From Rhexocercosporidium sp. MPI-PUGE-AT-0058 (taxonomy: Eukaryota > Ascomycota > Leotiomycetes > Helotiales): DNA of 64,000 nt. Shown piece by piece: positions 23,800 to 34,886 of the stretch. Where the stretch lies: positions 992,001 through 1,056,000 of the forward strand of contig JAGTJL010000018.1 in NCBI GenBank assembly GCA_020746875.1, read 5' to 3'. Numbering within the stretch: the stretch's first letter is position 1; every line of letters starts with the position of its first letter. The notes beneath the pieces are model-generated. The model was not told the origin of the DNA, searched no databases, and worked only from the letters and a program-made list of their open reading frames with translations. The translations under genes were made by a program, and so were the position numbers.

Positions 23800-25645
23800 T
23801 TATCCTTCCGTTTCCGGGAGTGGCCCCTCGACATCGATGTCGTGGCTAGCTGGAGCCTCTGGAACCATGCAGATGAGCGCCACCATGCATGGAATGACAA
23901 TGGCCAGCATGGTGCAGTTGATGTAGTAGGCATGCCTGGGATCAGCAGCAGCATTGGAGTTGACGGCGTACGAGACGGTTTGACCGAGGGTCTCAAAGGC
24001 GCGGAAGAGGCCACCAGTGCGTGCAGATGACTTGACATCGGTCGAGAAAGTGCCGAGGATCCAATATAGGGATAGCTGGCAGAGATATCCAGTGCTAAAA
24101 ATGAACATGTAGGGAAGATAGGCTTCGGCCCACCTGTTCGTTTGACTGTGGGGCAGAGTGTCAACTTTTGTCCTGATAGTTCAAGGCTGTAGCAATTATC
24201 TTACAGTTCATAGTCAAGAGCGGTTTTATTGGCGCCAAATTTGCTGTATTCAATGCCCATCCAGATGAAGCAACCGACTTGAGGAATGACCCAGACTAAG
24301 AAGCCCAGCCATGCACGGCTAATCTGAGACCAACGCTTCTGGTCCAAGAGCCTGCCATATGCGATGACCATCGGGATAGTAACGGCCGCTGACGCACGTT
24401 AGAGGGCTGAGCTGTTAACATGTATAACACTGCACTTACGAGTGATGAGAGATGACAGGGCCCGTGCGCGGACACTGAAGTGCAAAGAGAGATAGGTTCC
24501 CAGGGTTCCGCCGTAGAAAAAGGAGTAGAAGGCGGGGAAAAACATCAGCCAGGTCTAAGAACGAATTTTAGCTATTGGATCAAGTGCTCATGTGAAATTA
24601 CTCACCTTTCTGCGCTGTGCGTGCTTCCACAGGGCCCTGATTTCCTGTCCCCAGGAGATATCAACGGACATAGCGACCTTAGAGCCATCCCGACGTCGAA
24701 CTTTGCTGGTGGGTGAAAGCATACATGCCCAAATTATACCAGTACATTCTGTAGTTTCCTTCCGTTAGGCTACTTTTAGTGCAACTTGATAGACTGAAGC
24801 GTACCAAAACCGACGAAAATAAGGTATGTAGACCACGCGATGCCGCCAGCTGAGGAAGCTGTATAATTCGTGGAAAAGTTGATTGCACCTCCAACGATAC
24901 TGCCAGTGTTTCTCATTGCGGACCAGATGCCTAACCAGCACGCATGAGCATGTCTCCATTGCATAAGCTGATGCCTACATACCTAGGAAAAGACCCCTGT
25001 CATTTTGGTCTGGGTATGACAGCATGGCGGTGGTCTCTCCGACGTAGAGGAAGCCGTTGAACAAGCCTCCTACGATCTGGCGGGGGGTCAGAGTTCTTTC
25101 CACTGGCATTGAGAGGGCCTTGCTGAGGATTAAAGGGAAGTGGAACATACCCTGGAAAAAAGCAGGTACCAGTCCACGCCGAATCTTGCGTTGACATAAT
25201 AACCAGAGCCGGCTAGAGGCATGGTGATTGATGCAATGATACAAGACCATTTGATACCAAGCTTGTTGATCAATGGTCCTCCAAAAAGGGTCACTACGAA
25301 CCCAGCTGCATAGTTAAGGGAGGTCGCGAGGTTGGCCAAAAACGGTGTGGAGAGACCACCACCGCCGAGGTTGGAGATAGCATCGGACATGGCAGGGCCA
25401 ACGAAGGAGAGACTGTGTCATTGTAAGCCATGCACTAAGAGTCGTGTAGAGGGGTATGTTTACGCTCCGAAGAGCACCATTTGGAACAAGACGCTACGCC
25501 AGATTTTTGTTCCCATCGACGCGCGGAGATATCCGTCGTCAATCTCAACTAACTGTCCCCATTGCATTTCCACAGAGGTCTCTTGGTTGGTCTCAACTTT
25601 AGCAGCCTCGATGCCGCCTGGCTTTTCAGAGTTTGAAGCACCCAT
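23800..25645 (-). CDS. UNC93-like major facilitator transporter
   Basis: Eight exons join without any frame break: 25645-25464, 25412-25151, 25076-24983, 24930-24805, 24748-24606, 24554-24440, 24388-24205, 24145-23800, giving 483 residues. All seven introns are GT-AG and 45-75 bp long. After a soluble N-terminus come FVGPAMSDAISNLGGGG, GGPLINKLGIKWSCI, LYVGETTAMLSYPDQNDRGL and IWSAMRNTGSIVGGAINF, which mark the fungal UNC93/DUF895 branch of the major facilitator superfamily. About a dozen hydrophobic segments can be read, so an integral membrane protein is expected; the acidic tail PETEG is cytosolic by analogy. Substrate is unknown. The gene lies between the two FAD oxidoreductases, on the same strand, which suggests uptake or export of their substrate (inference). 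It is intact and shows no RIP. Confidence 0.9.
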
Positions 25646-26130
25646 TGTGGTAGATGGGAACTTGAGAAACGAAGTGGTCTGAGGAGACGAGGTGGGAGAT
25701 GAATGTTAGGAAAGGGATTTTAGATGGCGACAGGGCTGAATATATATATCTACCTCCGTATCATTTCAGGGGGTCTCTGGCAGAAAGGAGGATTTGGAGA
25801 TAGCGAGCCACATGAACGATGCATATGCGCTAGTCTGGCTCACGGCAGGGAGATATGCGGGGGAGAGCGATAACCGGCCCGGTCGCATTGCTAAGCTTCG
25901 CACGCCAAATCTGGTCGAGTCCAATAACAATAGAGATAATACTGATGCAGCGGCGGGGCAGATACCAGTACCCTAATTACTGTATATCTCGCCCCGACCT
26001 GGTAGCCAGCCGGTAGATTCCATGGGGTGGGAGGACCTCGGTGGAGATGCCCAATCTCCGTCGTGAGAGAGTGTCACGAACCACGTGATCACGTGTAACA
26101 CGGACCTCCTTATGTAATCAGGAAGACCCC

Positions 26131-27557
26131 CTGTAGGGTGCGGTATTAAGTGGCCGATTAAGGCACGTGCACCACCCTACCAAAAAGCTTTGTTTACATA
26201 TAAACAACCCTTTTAAATCAGCCTTTTAAGAACAACTACTATTTAGAATGCCTTTAATTCGGCCTCAAAAAAAGCGCAAGTCTCGCGCGCGATTATATAC
26301 ACCTTCTCTAGAGCTCAAATATATTAATGGACATGTCGAAACCCCTGTAAGATCGATCCTCATTGGCTTTAAGCTCCTTAAACAGATGACTGGAAATCCT
26401 ATTCCGTGCGCACTTAAAAAGGAGATTACGGGAGTTATAGAGCGAACTCAGTCTCGAATCATTACTTCTCATTAATTGCGATCTTGTTATAATATTCCTG
26501 ACTCTAGACCTAATCCTCGAGGTCGAAAGAGAAGCCTTACACGGAGGGATATAGCTGCGATTGTTAATTATTTAGACGACGAGCGAGAGTCTTTTAATGA
26601 TCGTGGAGCACCTTGGCTAGATATTGTCGAGCAAGCAGGAGTTATTTTACCTTCGACTACGCACTTCGCATTCTTAGGCAAACACGCAATTAACGAGAAA
26701 GCTATTCGTTTAGCTTGCCGTAAAGATAAAGGTATTAGCAACTTTGTTTGCGAAAAAGAGAAGGAATTAGACGAGAATCAAGCTAAAGCACGCCGAGTTT
26801 ATTATAAAGAATAACTCGTAATACGCTTTCGCTTAGAGAATTAAAAAGATGTTGTCTTTTATAATAAGTATTATTTAAGAGTTAGTTCTTAAGTTATAAA
26901 AAGAGTTAAACGTCGCCGGGGGAAGGAGGCTCGAGAGAGAGCTTGTAATGTCTACTTAAAGAAAATCACTTCTAAAGACACGAAAGCAAAGGCTCGAGAG
27001 GAGGAACACTTATTATTACTTAATGTTTTTATCGTTGTTAAGTATAATTATAAGAAGATGATTCCGTATAATGTTCCAAGCAACTCAGTTGATAAGATAA
27101 TTACTAAAATCTACGTCGAACAGATTCTCCCGGCCCTTAAAGAAGACCTCTTATTAAAAGGTCTTATTTTTTAGTAAGATAAAGATTTGGCACACGATTT
27201 AAAGGTTACGAAGAAATGGTTTGCAGAGAATAATGTCCCTTATATCACTTCGCCGGGGAACTCTCCTGATTTGTCGATATTTAAGTTATATGCACAGCTA
27301 TTAAAGAAGCTATTTCATGCTCGAAGGGTACGCATAAGGAGGGAAGGCTTGGCTCGTTTTGAGAAGATTTTTAAAAAGCGATTTAATTAAGAAATGATTC
27401 AAAATATATATAATAACTATTATAAACGATTATACGATTATTAGGAAAGGAAAGGGCAGATGACGAAGTATTAATAAAGAGTTGTGATTTTTACCTAATA
27501 AATTTAGTGGGGTGAGCGCACGTGCCGCATTCGGCCATTTAATACCGCACCCTACAG
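26131..27557 (+). mobile_element. Tc1/mariner-type DNA transposon
   Basis: 1427 bp. Terminal inverted repeats of about 47 bp begin CTGTAGGGTGCGGTATTAA at each end and share GGCACGTGC further in. Inside is one RIPed Tc1-like transposase frame. The flanks read ACCCC directly outside both ends (26126-26130, 27558-27562) rather than the expected TA, so the exact ends or the duplication remain open. Confidence 0.82.
26248..27390 (+). pseudogene. Tc1-like transposase with RIP stops
   Basis: The whole region is one continuous frame (the open pieces at 26248, 26476 and 27187 share phase), broken only by stop codons. The N-terminal half starts MPLIRPQKKRKSRARLYTPS. The C-terminal part DKDLAHDLKVTKKWFAENNV, followed by SPGNSPDLSIFKLYAQLLKK, is the Tc1 QDNAxxHxxxxxxxWF...WPxxSPDLNPIENLW block in decayed form. 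Just before DKDLAH two stops in a row (TAG TAA) stand where Gln-Gln is expected, that is C-to-T in CA context. The final catalytic Asp/Glu position is altered. Confidence 0.8.
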
Positions 27558-27938
27558 ACCCCTTAGTTAAGGGTCTTCTCACGCATTCTTCTGTTTAAAC
27601 TTCTTCGCGTTACGTCTTGTATATAGCACCACCATTAGCTACCCAATTGATTCCTCACAGACAGACCGGGTCTGGGCATATTTGGCAAAAGATAAGTCTT
27701 AGTCATGGAAACATTGCTGCTTGGCACGGAACATGGGCTAAGCAACAATTAAGGTCAGCAGCAAAGCATGGCAAGAGAGCTTCTGACGACCACATTCAGA
27801 AAAAGGTTTACAGCTGCGACCATTGTAGACTGCTTCTTAATCTCTATTGTACACGTGGCTCCCATAGTTTTCAATAGACACAGGCCTAAGGTATTTACGG
27901 CTCCCTAACACCTCGTCACGACTTTACACGGTCCAACC

Positions 27939-29446
27939 TTACTGCTTCGTGGCCGAAAATGCCCCCGTCCCGATTATATCCCCATCCTCCTCCTTGCCAC
28001 TCCACGCCTTCCCAATCCTCTCCTGCGTCGTCTTGAACAGCCGCGGGAGTCGCGTAGTCTCGAACTCTCTACCCTGCACCGCCATCAACGCCAGCTCCTT
28101 GGCCGCAAACCAGATAACCGGCATCCCGTGGCCGTTAAAGCCCGCCAGGATGAACTGCTCTTTCCGCCCCGGAACCGAGCCAATGTGCGGGTTTGAGTCG
28201 TACGAATACCCCATGATGCCCGTCCAGATGCTCTCGACCGTAGCGCCCGAATTTTCCCAGCCGTTGTACGTTTTTTGCATGTAGTTTGCATAGTAATTTT
28301 CGGCCGAGTCAATCAGGATGCTGTCATCGATGTTGTTGTACCATTGCTCTTTGAAGGGCTTGAAGATATTGGCGGCGCCGCCCACGATGATGCTGCCATC
28401 GAGGCGGGGGATGAGGTACGAGAGTGTACCGTCTGTGGTGCGGTTGATATAGGAATTATTCAGGAGGGGCGCGGTGTTGCCTTCTGGGACGGCGATCCGG
28501 CAGCAGATGCCTTTACAGGGAATGATGTTATGCGCGTACTCTGGAAGGAGGCCTGAGACGTAGCCATTGCTGGCGTGGATGATCTTGTTGGCGTGTATCT
28601 CGCCTCGGGGTGTGGTAACGATGTAACCGCCCTTTAGATCCGGCGTGATGGAAGTGGCTGGCGTGTATGTCTGAAGGTTGACTCGACCTGATGCAAGGAG
28701 AATTTCAACGAGGGCTAGAATAAACTTGTATGGCCCAATGGTTCCAGCGGTATACGAGGCGCATGCTTTGGCACCTTTAACGCCACAGATCTGCCCATGT
28801 CAGCATAAAAAATCATTGCCGAGAGTGCCTCTCTTACCCCTTCTGCAGCCTTGCCAGTGTAAAAGACCGCATCATCCATATACTCAAATTTCCGAGCTAC
28901 CATCTGGTCGTAGACCTGCTTTGCTTGCCGTGCCGATTCCTCGTTGCACCAGACATCAAATGTCCTTGTAAGAGTGAAATCGCAATCGATCTTCTCCTTC
29001 TCGATCACCTTCTTGATGGCATTGACATGAGCAATCTCAAATTCTGCAATTTCCAAGCCAGCCTCCGCGCCCGCTCTGTCGATATAAGTTGGGATGCACC
29101 CATAAAAATCTGGTCGCAGATGGCCACCATTTCGTCCGGTAGCACCAGAACAGGCTCCTCTAGCCTCTAAAATCGTGATACTATCTGCGCAACTTTTCTC
29201 ACTGACTATATGATACGCAACGCTGACACCAGCATATCCAGCTCCAATGATCACAATATCGCTGTGCCTTGGAATTTGCTCTGTTGAGCGGTGGTCATGG
29301 AGTTTGTGCACATCCTTCTGCCAAAAAGGCACTGTAGGATTTGAAATTGGGAGACGATTTGAAACGTGCGGCTCTGGCTTCTGCAGATGGCCATTGATAA
29401 GATTCAGCCGACTGAATGTTTTCGAAACTGGAGGAATGGCAGCCAT
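27939..29446 (-). CDS. FAD-dependent oxidoreductase (DAO/DadA family)
   Basis: Two exons, 29446-28838 and 28790-27939, split by a 47-bp GT-AG intron, encode 486 residues. HSDIVIIGAGYAGVSVAYHI around residues 61-80 is the FAD-binding GxGxxG loop; CSGATGRNGGHLRPDFYG follows. Near the C-terminus ESIWTGIMGYSYDSNPHIG and FNGHGMP close the flavin site. The family oxidises amines or N-alkyl amino acids with FAD; the actual substrate cannot be told. An N-terminal extension of about 60 residues precedes the fold, with no clear signal peptide. The gene diverges from the dehalogenase at 30008 across 561 bp and is a paralogue of the gene at 16320-18175. Intact, no RIP. Confidence 0.92.
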
Positions 29447-30007
29447 TGAGTCCGATTGACTTGTCTTGCGTGGAGGAAAGAGTTATTGGAAAGGAAAGAG
29501 TTATTGGAAGGGAAACTTTTGTGAGCTCCGATTCCGCACCACAGTTGAGATTTAACCACCTCCACTTTTTCCTAACTATACTAACCGAAAAAAGTTGCGC
29601 CAATTTTGTCACCAGCCTCGTACAATTTGACCGGCACGGTACAGCTATCAGGACCTCCCAATGATACCGGCCCGGTCACCTGGACTTGGATTTGAGCTCG
29701 TATTCTTTGCTGAGGAGGAATGGGCTCATGGTGCGGGGTTTAAATGGAATACACGGCCGGCAACTGGTGCAGCATGGTCCGGGGGTTTGGAGGGGGAAAA
29801 GTCATCTTATGCACGCAACTTCGTTGTCACTGATATAATCCGAACTCGGCTTTTGTTCTGCTCCTGCGTTTGATTCCGTGAAATACGACGTCGACGCAGT
29901 TCGCCCGGACTGCCACCATCCCGGTTGAGGCCCCCAAATAGCTATATCTATGTAGCTCACCCTCAACACCATCCCCATCCTCAGCTCCTTAGCATCCACT
30001 CCCCCCA
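29447..30007. promoter_or_regulatory. divergent intergenic region between oxidoreductase and dehalogenase genes
   Basis: 561 bp separate the two start codons, so both promoters must lie here. A tandem AAGAGTTATTGGAA repeat near 29477-29510, within the 5' leader of the oxidoreductase, is the only structure I noticed. No sure TATA box or operator could be named. Shared control is inference. Confidence 0.45.
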
Positions 30008-30733
30008 ATGTCGCCTTTAAAGCACGTCGTGTTCGACATAGTCGGCACCCTTGTCTCCTTCGAAGCCTACTTCTCCCGCATAAACCAGACCATCGGCCCC
30101 AAACTGCTCACTCACACCATCACCGCGCAGACCTTCGGGTACACTTGGATGACTGCAGCCGAGCTCGAATTCACCTTCCTGTCTATCTCTTCGCGCCACC
30201 GCCAATACACGCATGTGCTCTCCGCCGTCTTCTACCGCACGCTCTTCATGCTGGGTGTCTCCTCGCCCCGAGACAAGTTCACCAACGCTGAGCGCGACGC
30301 CTGTATCGCCGGCTACTCACTGCTTGAGCTGCGTGCGGGCGCCGCAGAATGCCTGGAGAGGCTGCGTGCAGGCGGTTTTACCGTCTGGGCGCTAACGACT
30401 GGTGACCCGACGCGCGTCCTCGGGTACTTTGCCAACGGCAACATCGAGTTTCCGCGCGAGAATTTTATTACCTGCGATACGTCGGGCGTGGCGAAGCCGG
30501 CGCTGGCGAGCTATATGCCTGCGCTAGAGAAGTTTGCGGATGAGGATCAGAAGTGGTTTGCTGCGGCGCATATGTGGGATGTGAGCGCGGCTGTCAAGAC
30601 CGGGTTTAGAGGCGCGTATTGTACTATTTATGAGCAAGATGCATGCGAGAGCATCTTTCCAGAGAAGATGGAGGTTATGGCTGATGACCTAGTGACGATG
30701 GCGCAGAGGATTGTGGACGCCTCGAATCAGTGA
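30008..30733 (+). CDS. HAD-superfamily hydrolase, type II haloacid dehalogenase-like
   Basis: Single exon, 241 residues, complete. Motif I is VVFDIVGTLVSFEA with the nucleophile Asp10; motif II is WALTTGD (Thr130-Thr131); motif III has Lys163 in SGVAKPAL; motif IV is AAHMWDVSAA with Asp191. This order and length fit the L-2-haloacid dehalogenase branch found in many fungi, which hydrolyses carbon-halogen or related bonds through an Asp ester. Most fungal members have no tested substrate. It lies head to head with the FAD oxidoreductase at 27939-29446. The start sits at the first Met of the fold with no room for a shorter option. The 3' end has a decayed tandem copy just downstream. Confidence 0.9.
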   Translation: MSPLKHVVFDIVGTLVSFEAYFSRINQTIGPKLLTHTITAQTFGYTWMTAAELEFTFLSISSRHRQYTHVLSAVFYRTLFMLGVSSPRDKFTNAERDACIAGYSLLELRAGAAECLERLRAGGFTVWALTTGDPTRVLGYFANGNIEFPRENFITCDTSGVAKPALASYMPALEKFADEDQKWFAAAHMWDVSAAVKTGFRGAYCTIYEQDACESIFPEKMEVMADDLVTMAQRIVDASNQ

Positions 30734-30737
30734 TCTG

Positions 30738-30818
30738 AAGGATGGAGGTGATTGGCGATGCTCTGGTGACGACGGAAAGAGGATTGTGGATGTCTCGACT
30801 CGGTTCTCGTCAGTGATG
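30738..30818 (+). repeat. tandem copy of the dehalogenase 3' end
   Basis: About 75-80 bp after the stop codon repeat the last stretch of the gene with changes: GGATGGAGGTGATTGGCGAT against AGATGGAGGTTATGGCTGAT, then GTGACGA, AGAGGATTGTGGA and TCAGTGAT in the same order. It looks like an old tandem duplication left outside the reading frame. Confidence 0.65.
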
Positions 30819-31590
30819 GAGTTTGGTTAGCTCGTGTAGAAAATATCAGAGGAGGGATTTAGTCCCCCCCTTGCGCCACCTGGCTTACAAACAACTACTT
30901 TTATTTAACACTCAATAAGTTTATAGTTTCTCATCCATTGTCCCCTAATCTATTGTCCTCTAATCCATTGTCTTCAATTTCGTTGTCCCTCATTCCCTTG
31001 CCCCCAATGTCCTCTAAACAGTCGCAAAGAACTATCCCCAATGTCCACAATCTTGATGATTATTACGGGGGGCATATTCTGGCTCCCCTACCTATTCTAC
31101 TGGTCATATCAGCCCTCACTTTAGTAATGGTCATCTGTTTTATCTGGCATATGCCTGAACAGTCCATCCGTTAACTCATTGCTCTTCCCTCTCCTTCCAC
31201 AGGATTCTTCCTTTTTCCCATCTCCCTCATATTTACCTTTCACTTATTCCCCCTCGAATCGTCTCTTTATTCACATTATTCCTATTATAAAAACTATTAA
31301 AATCTATACAATCTGCACCAGCAGTATCTTTACTGCATTATTTATCCTTACCTTTTGTCTATACATCTGGCAATTTATCAAATATATCGCTCTTTTACTA
31401 CACAAAGTCCTAATTTATCCACGCGTCCTCCACTGATATTTATCACTTAGGCCATAGATACCAGTAGGCCTTATTATGTAAATAATATATATTACCACTA
31501 ACGTCTACTACGTCGAATTTTAGAAGTTAACGACTACAAAGGTCGGCATTCGCGCAGCGAATCTGGCCTTAATTAACATAATGCCGCTTT
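30819..31590. other. gap without a recognised gene
   Basis: Pyrimidine-rich DNA with loose repeats of the kind CTAATCCATTGTC near 30930-30990. Two small plus-strand frames (30938-31174 and 31179-31436) contain hydrophobic stretches but resemble nothing I know; I do not call them genes. Confidence 0.4.
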
Positions 31591-31907
31591 TGTTACGGCT
31601 AGTAAGAGGTTAATACGGTGCAAGAGTTGCTTTGTATTTGGGCCTAAGCTACGCTTAAAATCAAAAAGAAAAGATAAGGAGGAAAAGAGAGCTTTTTATA
31701 AGAGAAAGCTTAAATATAAATATATAAAGGCGCCTCTTAGCCTCTCTTAATTAAGCTTAACTTAGTCGTATTCCGGTGGTTAGCTATTTATAAAGAAGTC
31801 GTACCTTTATTACTTAGTCTTCTTAATTAGGCTTAGCGTCGTCGTATCGCTAATTAATACTACAAGCCGCGTTAATTAAAATACAAGGCGTATTAGCGGT
31901 CGTAATA
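31591..31907 (-). repeat. divergent LTR of the Gypsy family
   Basis: Begins TGTTACGGCTAGTAAGAGG and carries the family core (GGTTAATACGGTGCAAGAG, then TGTATTTGGGCCTAAGCTACG), and ends CGTAATA. At about 317 bp it is longer than the 255-bp standard because of extra, partly repeated sequence between 31750 and 31870. The bases beside the two ends (GCTTT, TTACT) do not match, so no target duplication is seen. Confidence 0.7.
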
Positions 31908-32620
31908 TTACTTCCCCTTTTCGAAAAACTATATCCGCGTAATTATAGTTATAGTTATATTATCTTTTAAGTCGTTATAATCGTTAATACCTGCGTTATA
32001 AGTCTTTTGACTCCGATGGCGTACTGGTGTGAGCTCTACTCTCAGCCACGTTACACTTTCAAACCTTAAATGAAGCGAGGGGCTCTAATTGGCTAACTAG
32101 CCCCTTACTCATCAACTATTCAGCGCTATTTAACTAGAATAGAATATTAACCTAATATTAGTTAAACAAAATAGAATAATCACCTGTTATTCTATTTTAT
32201 TTCATTCCTTTGACACGCTGTTCGCGGAGATATTAATCCTTTAAAATCGCTGTTTTTAATATAAACAAGTAGTCTAAATGTAAGAGTAATCCAAATAGTA
32301 GGGCAGGGACTTAATATACGACGAACTCCTCTACTCTAAGTCGCATTTGTTCTTCTATTGTAGTCATAATTAATACAACGACAGTATGCCAGCGACTCTC
32401 CTATATCCCTAGCGACTGGGCAAGGGCGAAATCACGATGGCGTAATTGCCGTCTTGAAATATGTATTTACAACGCTGAGGAGTGTTGCATTTGGCTCCGA
32501 AAGGGCACATCTCAAGAACTCCACCGGAGTGACCTGTATAATATCATCTAAAGAACGAAACCCAAATTCAGCTTCCCTTAAAATTAAGTCCCTTTGCACC
32601 TCATAGCTTTGGTCCTGGTA
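31908..32620. other. gap, partly RIPed, no gene
   Basis: 31908-32030 is AT-rich and RIP-like. 32100-32210 holds AT-rich direct and inverted pieces built on TAGAATA / TATTCTA, similar in style to the insertion at 34887. The rest is of ordinary composition without a frame I can support. Confidence 0.4.
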
Positions 32621-33157
32621 TCAGCCCTCGGTGTAGCTGCCGCCCCACTTATACATTGAACAGTATCTCTTTGCTTCTTCGTTCCACTGCTGCCGCGGAG
32701 TAAATATCCTACTGGCATTAGTAGGTAATCTCAATTACTTTGTTTCTGCTTACCAAGTATCTTCTCTTCGTGTAGCATGATAGACATTGTGTTGAATCGT
32801 TAAGACTTCTTCTTTACTCAATGGGCGCGTAACGTTGAAATCGTAAACAAACCACGCTTTTACATCATTCTCCGAGTCAAAGTTCGGGAGAAAGTGCATA
32901 GCGTCATGACATTCGTCTTGCAAGTTGTTATTGAATGGTCGCTGAAGAATCTGCTGACAAAAGTCGCGTCCAAGACGGGAGACCCGTTTTTGCACATCTG
33001 CAGGGATGTCCATCACACGAACTCGAATGATGACACGTTGTGGGTTGGCCATTGCTTCGACTCGGGGGTGCAGGCGAGAGTGGGCTTTGTGGGTAATCTG
33101 TCGCTTTGGTACGACGCAATGCCAGCTAATAATATCGTGACGAAGAACGGTGTTCAT
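32621..33157 (-). CDS. small hypothetical protein, two exons
   Basis: I do not recognise this protein. Exon 33157-32754 and exon 32711-32621 join in frame across a 42-bp GT-AG intron with GTAAGC donor, a CTAAT branch-like site and CCAG acceptor, giving 164 residues. The sequence is polar and mixed charge (VIIRVRVMDIPADVQKRV, then FVYDFNVTRPLSKEEVLTI) and has no signal peptide, membrane span or repeat. Codon content and base composition resemble the intact genes nearby and there is no RIP. The start could also be the Met at residue 36 (MANPQRV). It may be a real orphan gene or a gene fragment. Confidence 0.45.
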
Positions 33158-34062
33158 CAGTGGTTGGAATGGGTGAAGTAGCCTTAATTATAATTAGAAA
33201 TATGATATTGGTTGCCTCAGCCATGACCTATGACCTGGATTGGTTCCAGGCTCCAGATCTAATTAAGGTGGGGCTGTGTAAGAATTATTAAGCCAATCAC
33301 GGCTTAGGGTTTTCGGCCGCCCAAGTTATTCCCAAGCGCCTCGATGAAGGTTTCAATAAACTCTAGAATCAACAGCACCAAATCGTAATCGCCCAGGTAG
33401 TTGCTTCAAAATTTCGGTTAATCGTTTTATCCAGCTTCGTAAGGTAACAAACATTAAGCTAAGAACCAAATGCTGATACTTTCCAAAGAGCACCTCGGGG
33501 GATTCCACTCTAGTAATTCAAGTTACCTTCTCTCCATTCACAAAGTCAGTATTTCCACATGCTTCGTATCATGCTTTCTGAAGCACTATAGATGTGTGAC
33601 GATGGACTTGCGGAATATGCATGTGCTGATCGCCATGAGGCGAATGGAGAGGATCGAGCAAAGTTGAAAGACATCAAGAGATGCAGGGCGGCCCAGATTG
33701 CTGAGGTGTCCTGCCCCCCTGCCCAGCGAGGGAGGTCTCATGATTGGCAAGACGATGATCCCGATCAGGACTGTCCAGCATGCAGAGGAGAAACCCCACC
33801 AGAGACACCGTGAGAAGGAAAAGGAGATGGCAGCGTTCGATCAAGATGCCAATGTTGAACGCTTGCTGCAGTCTAACGGAGTTGGTTATCCCGGAATTCA
33901 CGCTATTCAGTTGGCAATGCATGAACCTTTTGGCTTATTCAAGACTTTCATATATGCATGTGAAGATTATCTGTGTGCTTGCGCGAGGGATCGACCAATG
34001 TAGGCTCCTATTGAGTCCGTTCCAACGTCCGGTGGAGAAAGCACCTTTCCTTGTTTAAATAT
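33158..34062. other. gap without a recognised gene
   Basis: Ordinary composition, no RIP. Several overlapping frames of 60-100 codons exist on both strands (33470-34058) but none shows a known motif or a convincing exon structure. Confidence 0.4.
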
Positions 34063-34245
34063 TGTCGTATAGGCACGGGCAGCTGCTCCCCTTAGTACTA
34101 TATGTGACTTAATTAAGTTCTGCTATTATAGACCGCTTTCAGGAGAATAACTGTTTCTCAATTTTTAAGTATAATTAAAATAATAATTAATTACTTTGAT
34201 TTAATTCAAATTACTCGTAGGGCTTTAATTCACTTTTATACTATA
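34063..34245 (+). repeat. LTR of a second family, RIPed copy
   Basis: 183 bp, starting TGTCGTATAGGCACGGGCAGC and matching 39936-40119 over its whole length with many transitions. Flanks AATAT and ATTAT are similar but not identical, so it may be a solo LTR with a mutated duplication. The bases after it (ATTATCAGCC) faintly resemble a primer-binding site, so it could instead be the start of a decayed element. Confidence 0.7.
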
Positions 34246-34886
34246 ATTATCAGCCTTATTAACAAAGTTATTAAGTTAGTATTCTTCCTTTAATACGTTA
34301 TTAATTTAAATAACGCCTGTGAGGTAAGTTTATAAGTAAAGAGCATTTATTATACGCTGTAAAGTTTTTTATTTTATTATAAAGTATAATTTATACAGCT
34401 GTTTTCTATTAACTATTTTAATTTACTTTAAATAAATATAAAGTCGAGCAACTAGACTTAAAGAATTTTAGTCCTCCCTTCCTTCCTTATAAAATACCTA
34501 AAGCTCTTAAGAGTAATTCTTTCGCTATAATAGATTTAACTTTAGCCCCCTTTTTTGTAAAAAAATAATCGAACTTCCTTTAATTACAATAAGCGCACTG
34601 AGACCTTTTAGTATTAGGCGTTTAAATCCTTTTATTTTTTATAAAATATAAAATTCAATAGACCTTACGTTACTAGTTATTCTTAACTTTCTCAATACTA
34701 AACCTAAGCGCTTATTATTAAACGATTTAAGAATATAATAAGATAAATAGGTTATTAAGTATAACTTTTAGGCTCAAGTAAAGTAAGATAAAAATACTCG
34801 CGACTAAAAAGTAGAGATTTGGTTTGAATGATAATTCTATTACTTAGGGGGAAACTAGGTCTATATAATTACTTTTAGGTGCCAAG
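34246..34886. other. RIPed AT-rich tract
   Basis: High TA, few CA/TG, no readable coding. The last 80 bp belong to a repeat shared with 63387-63460 (see the insertion at 34887). Confidence 0.5.

Noticed and set aside
27617..27877. 86-codon plus-strand frame between the Tc1-like element and the second oxidoreductase
   Set aside because: No known motif and no extension by splicing; likely 3' flank of the oxidoreductase gene.
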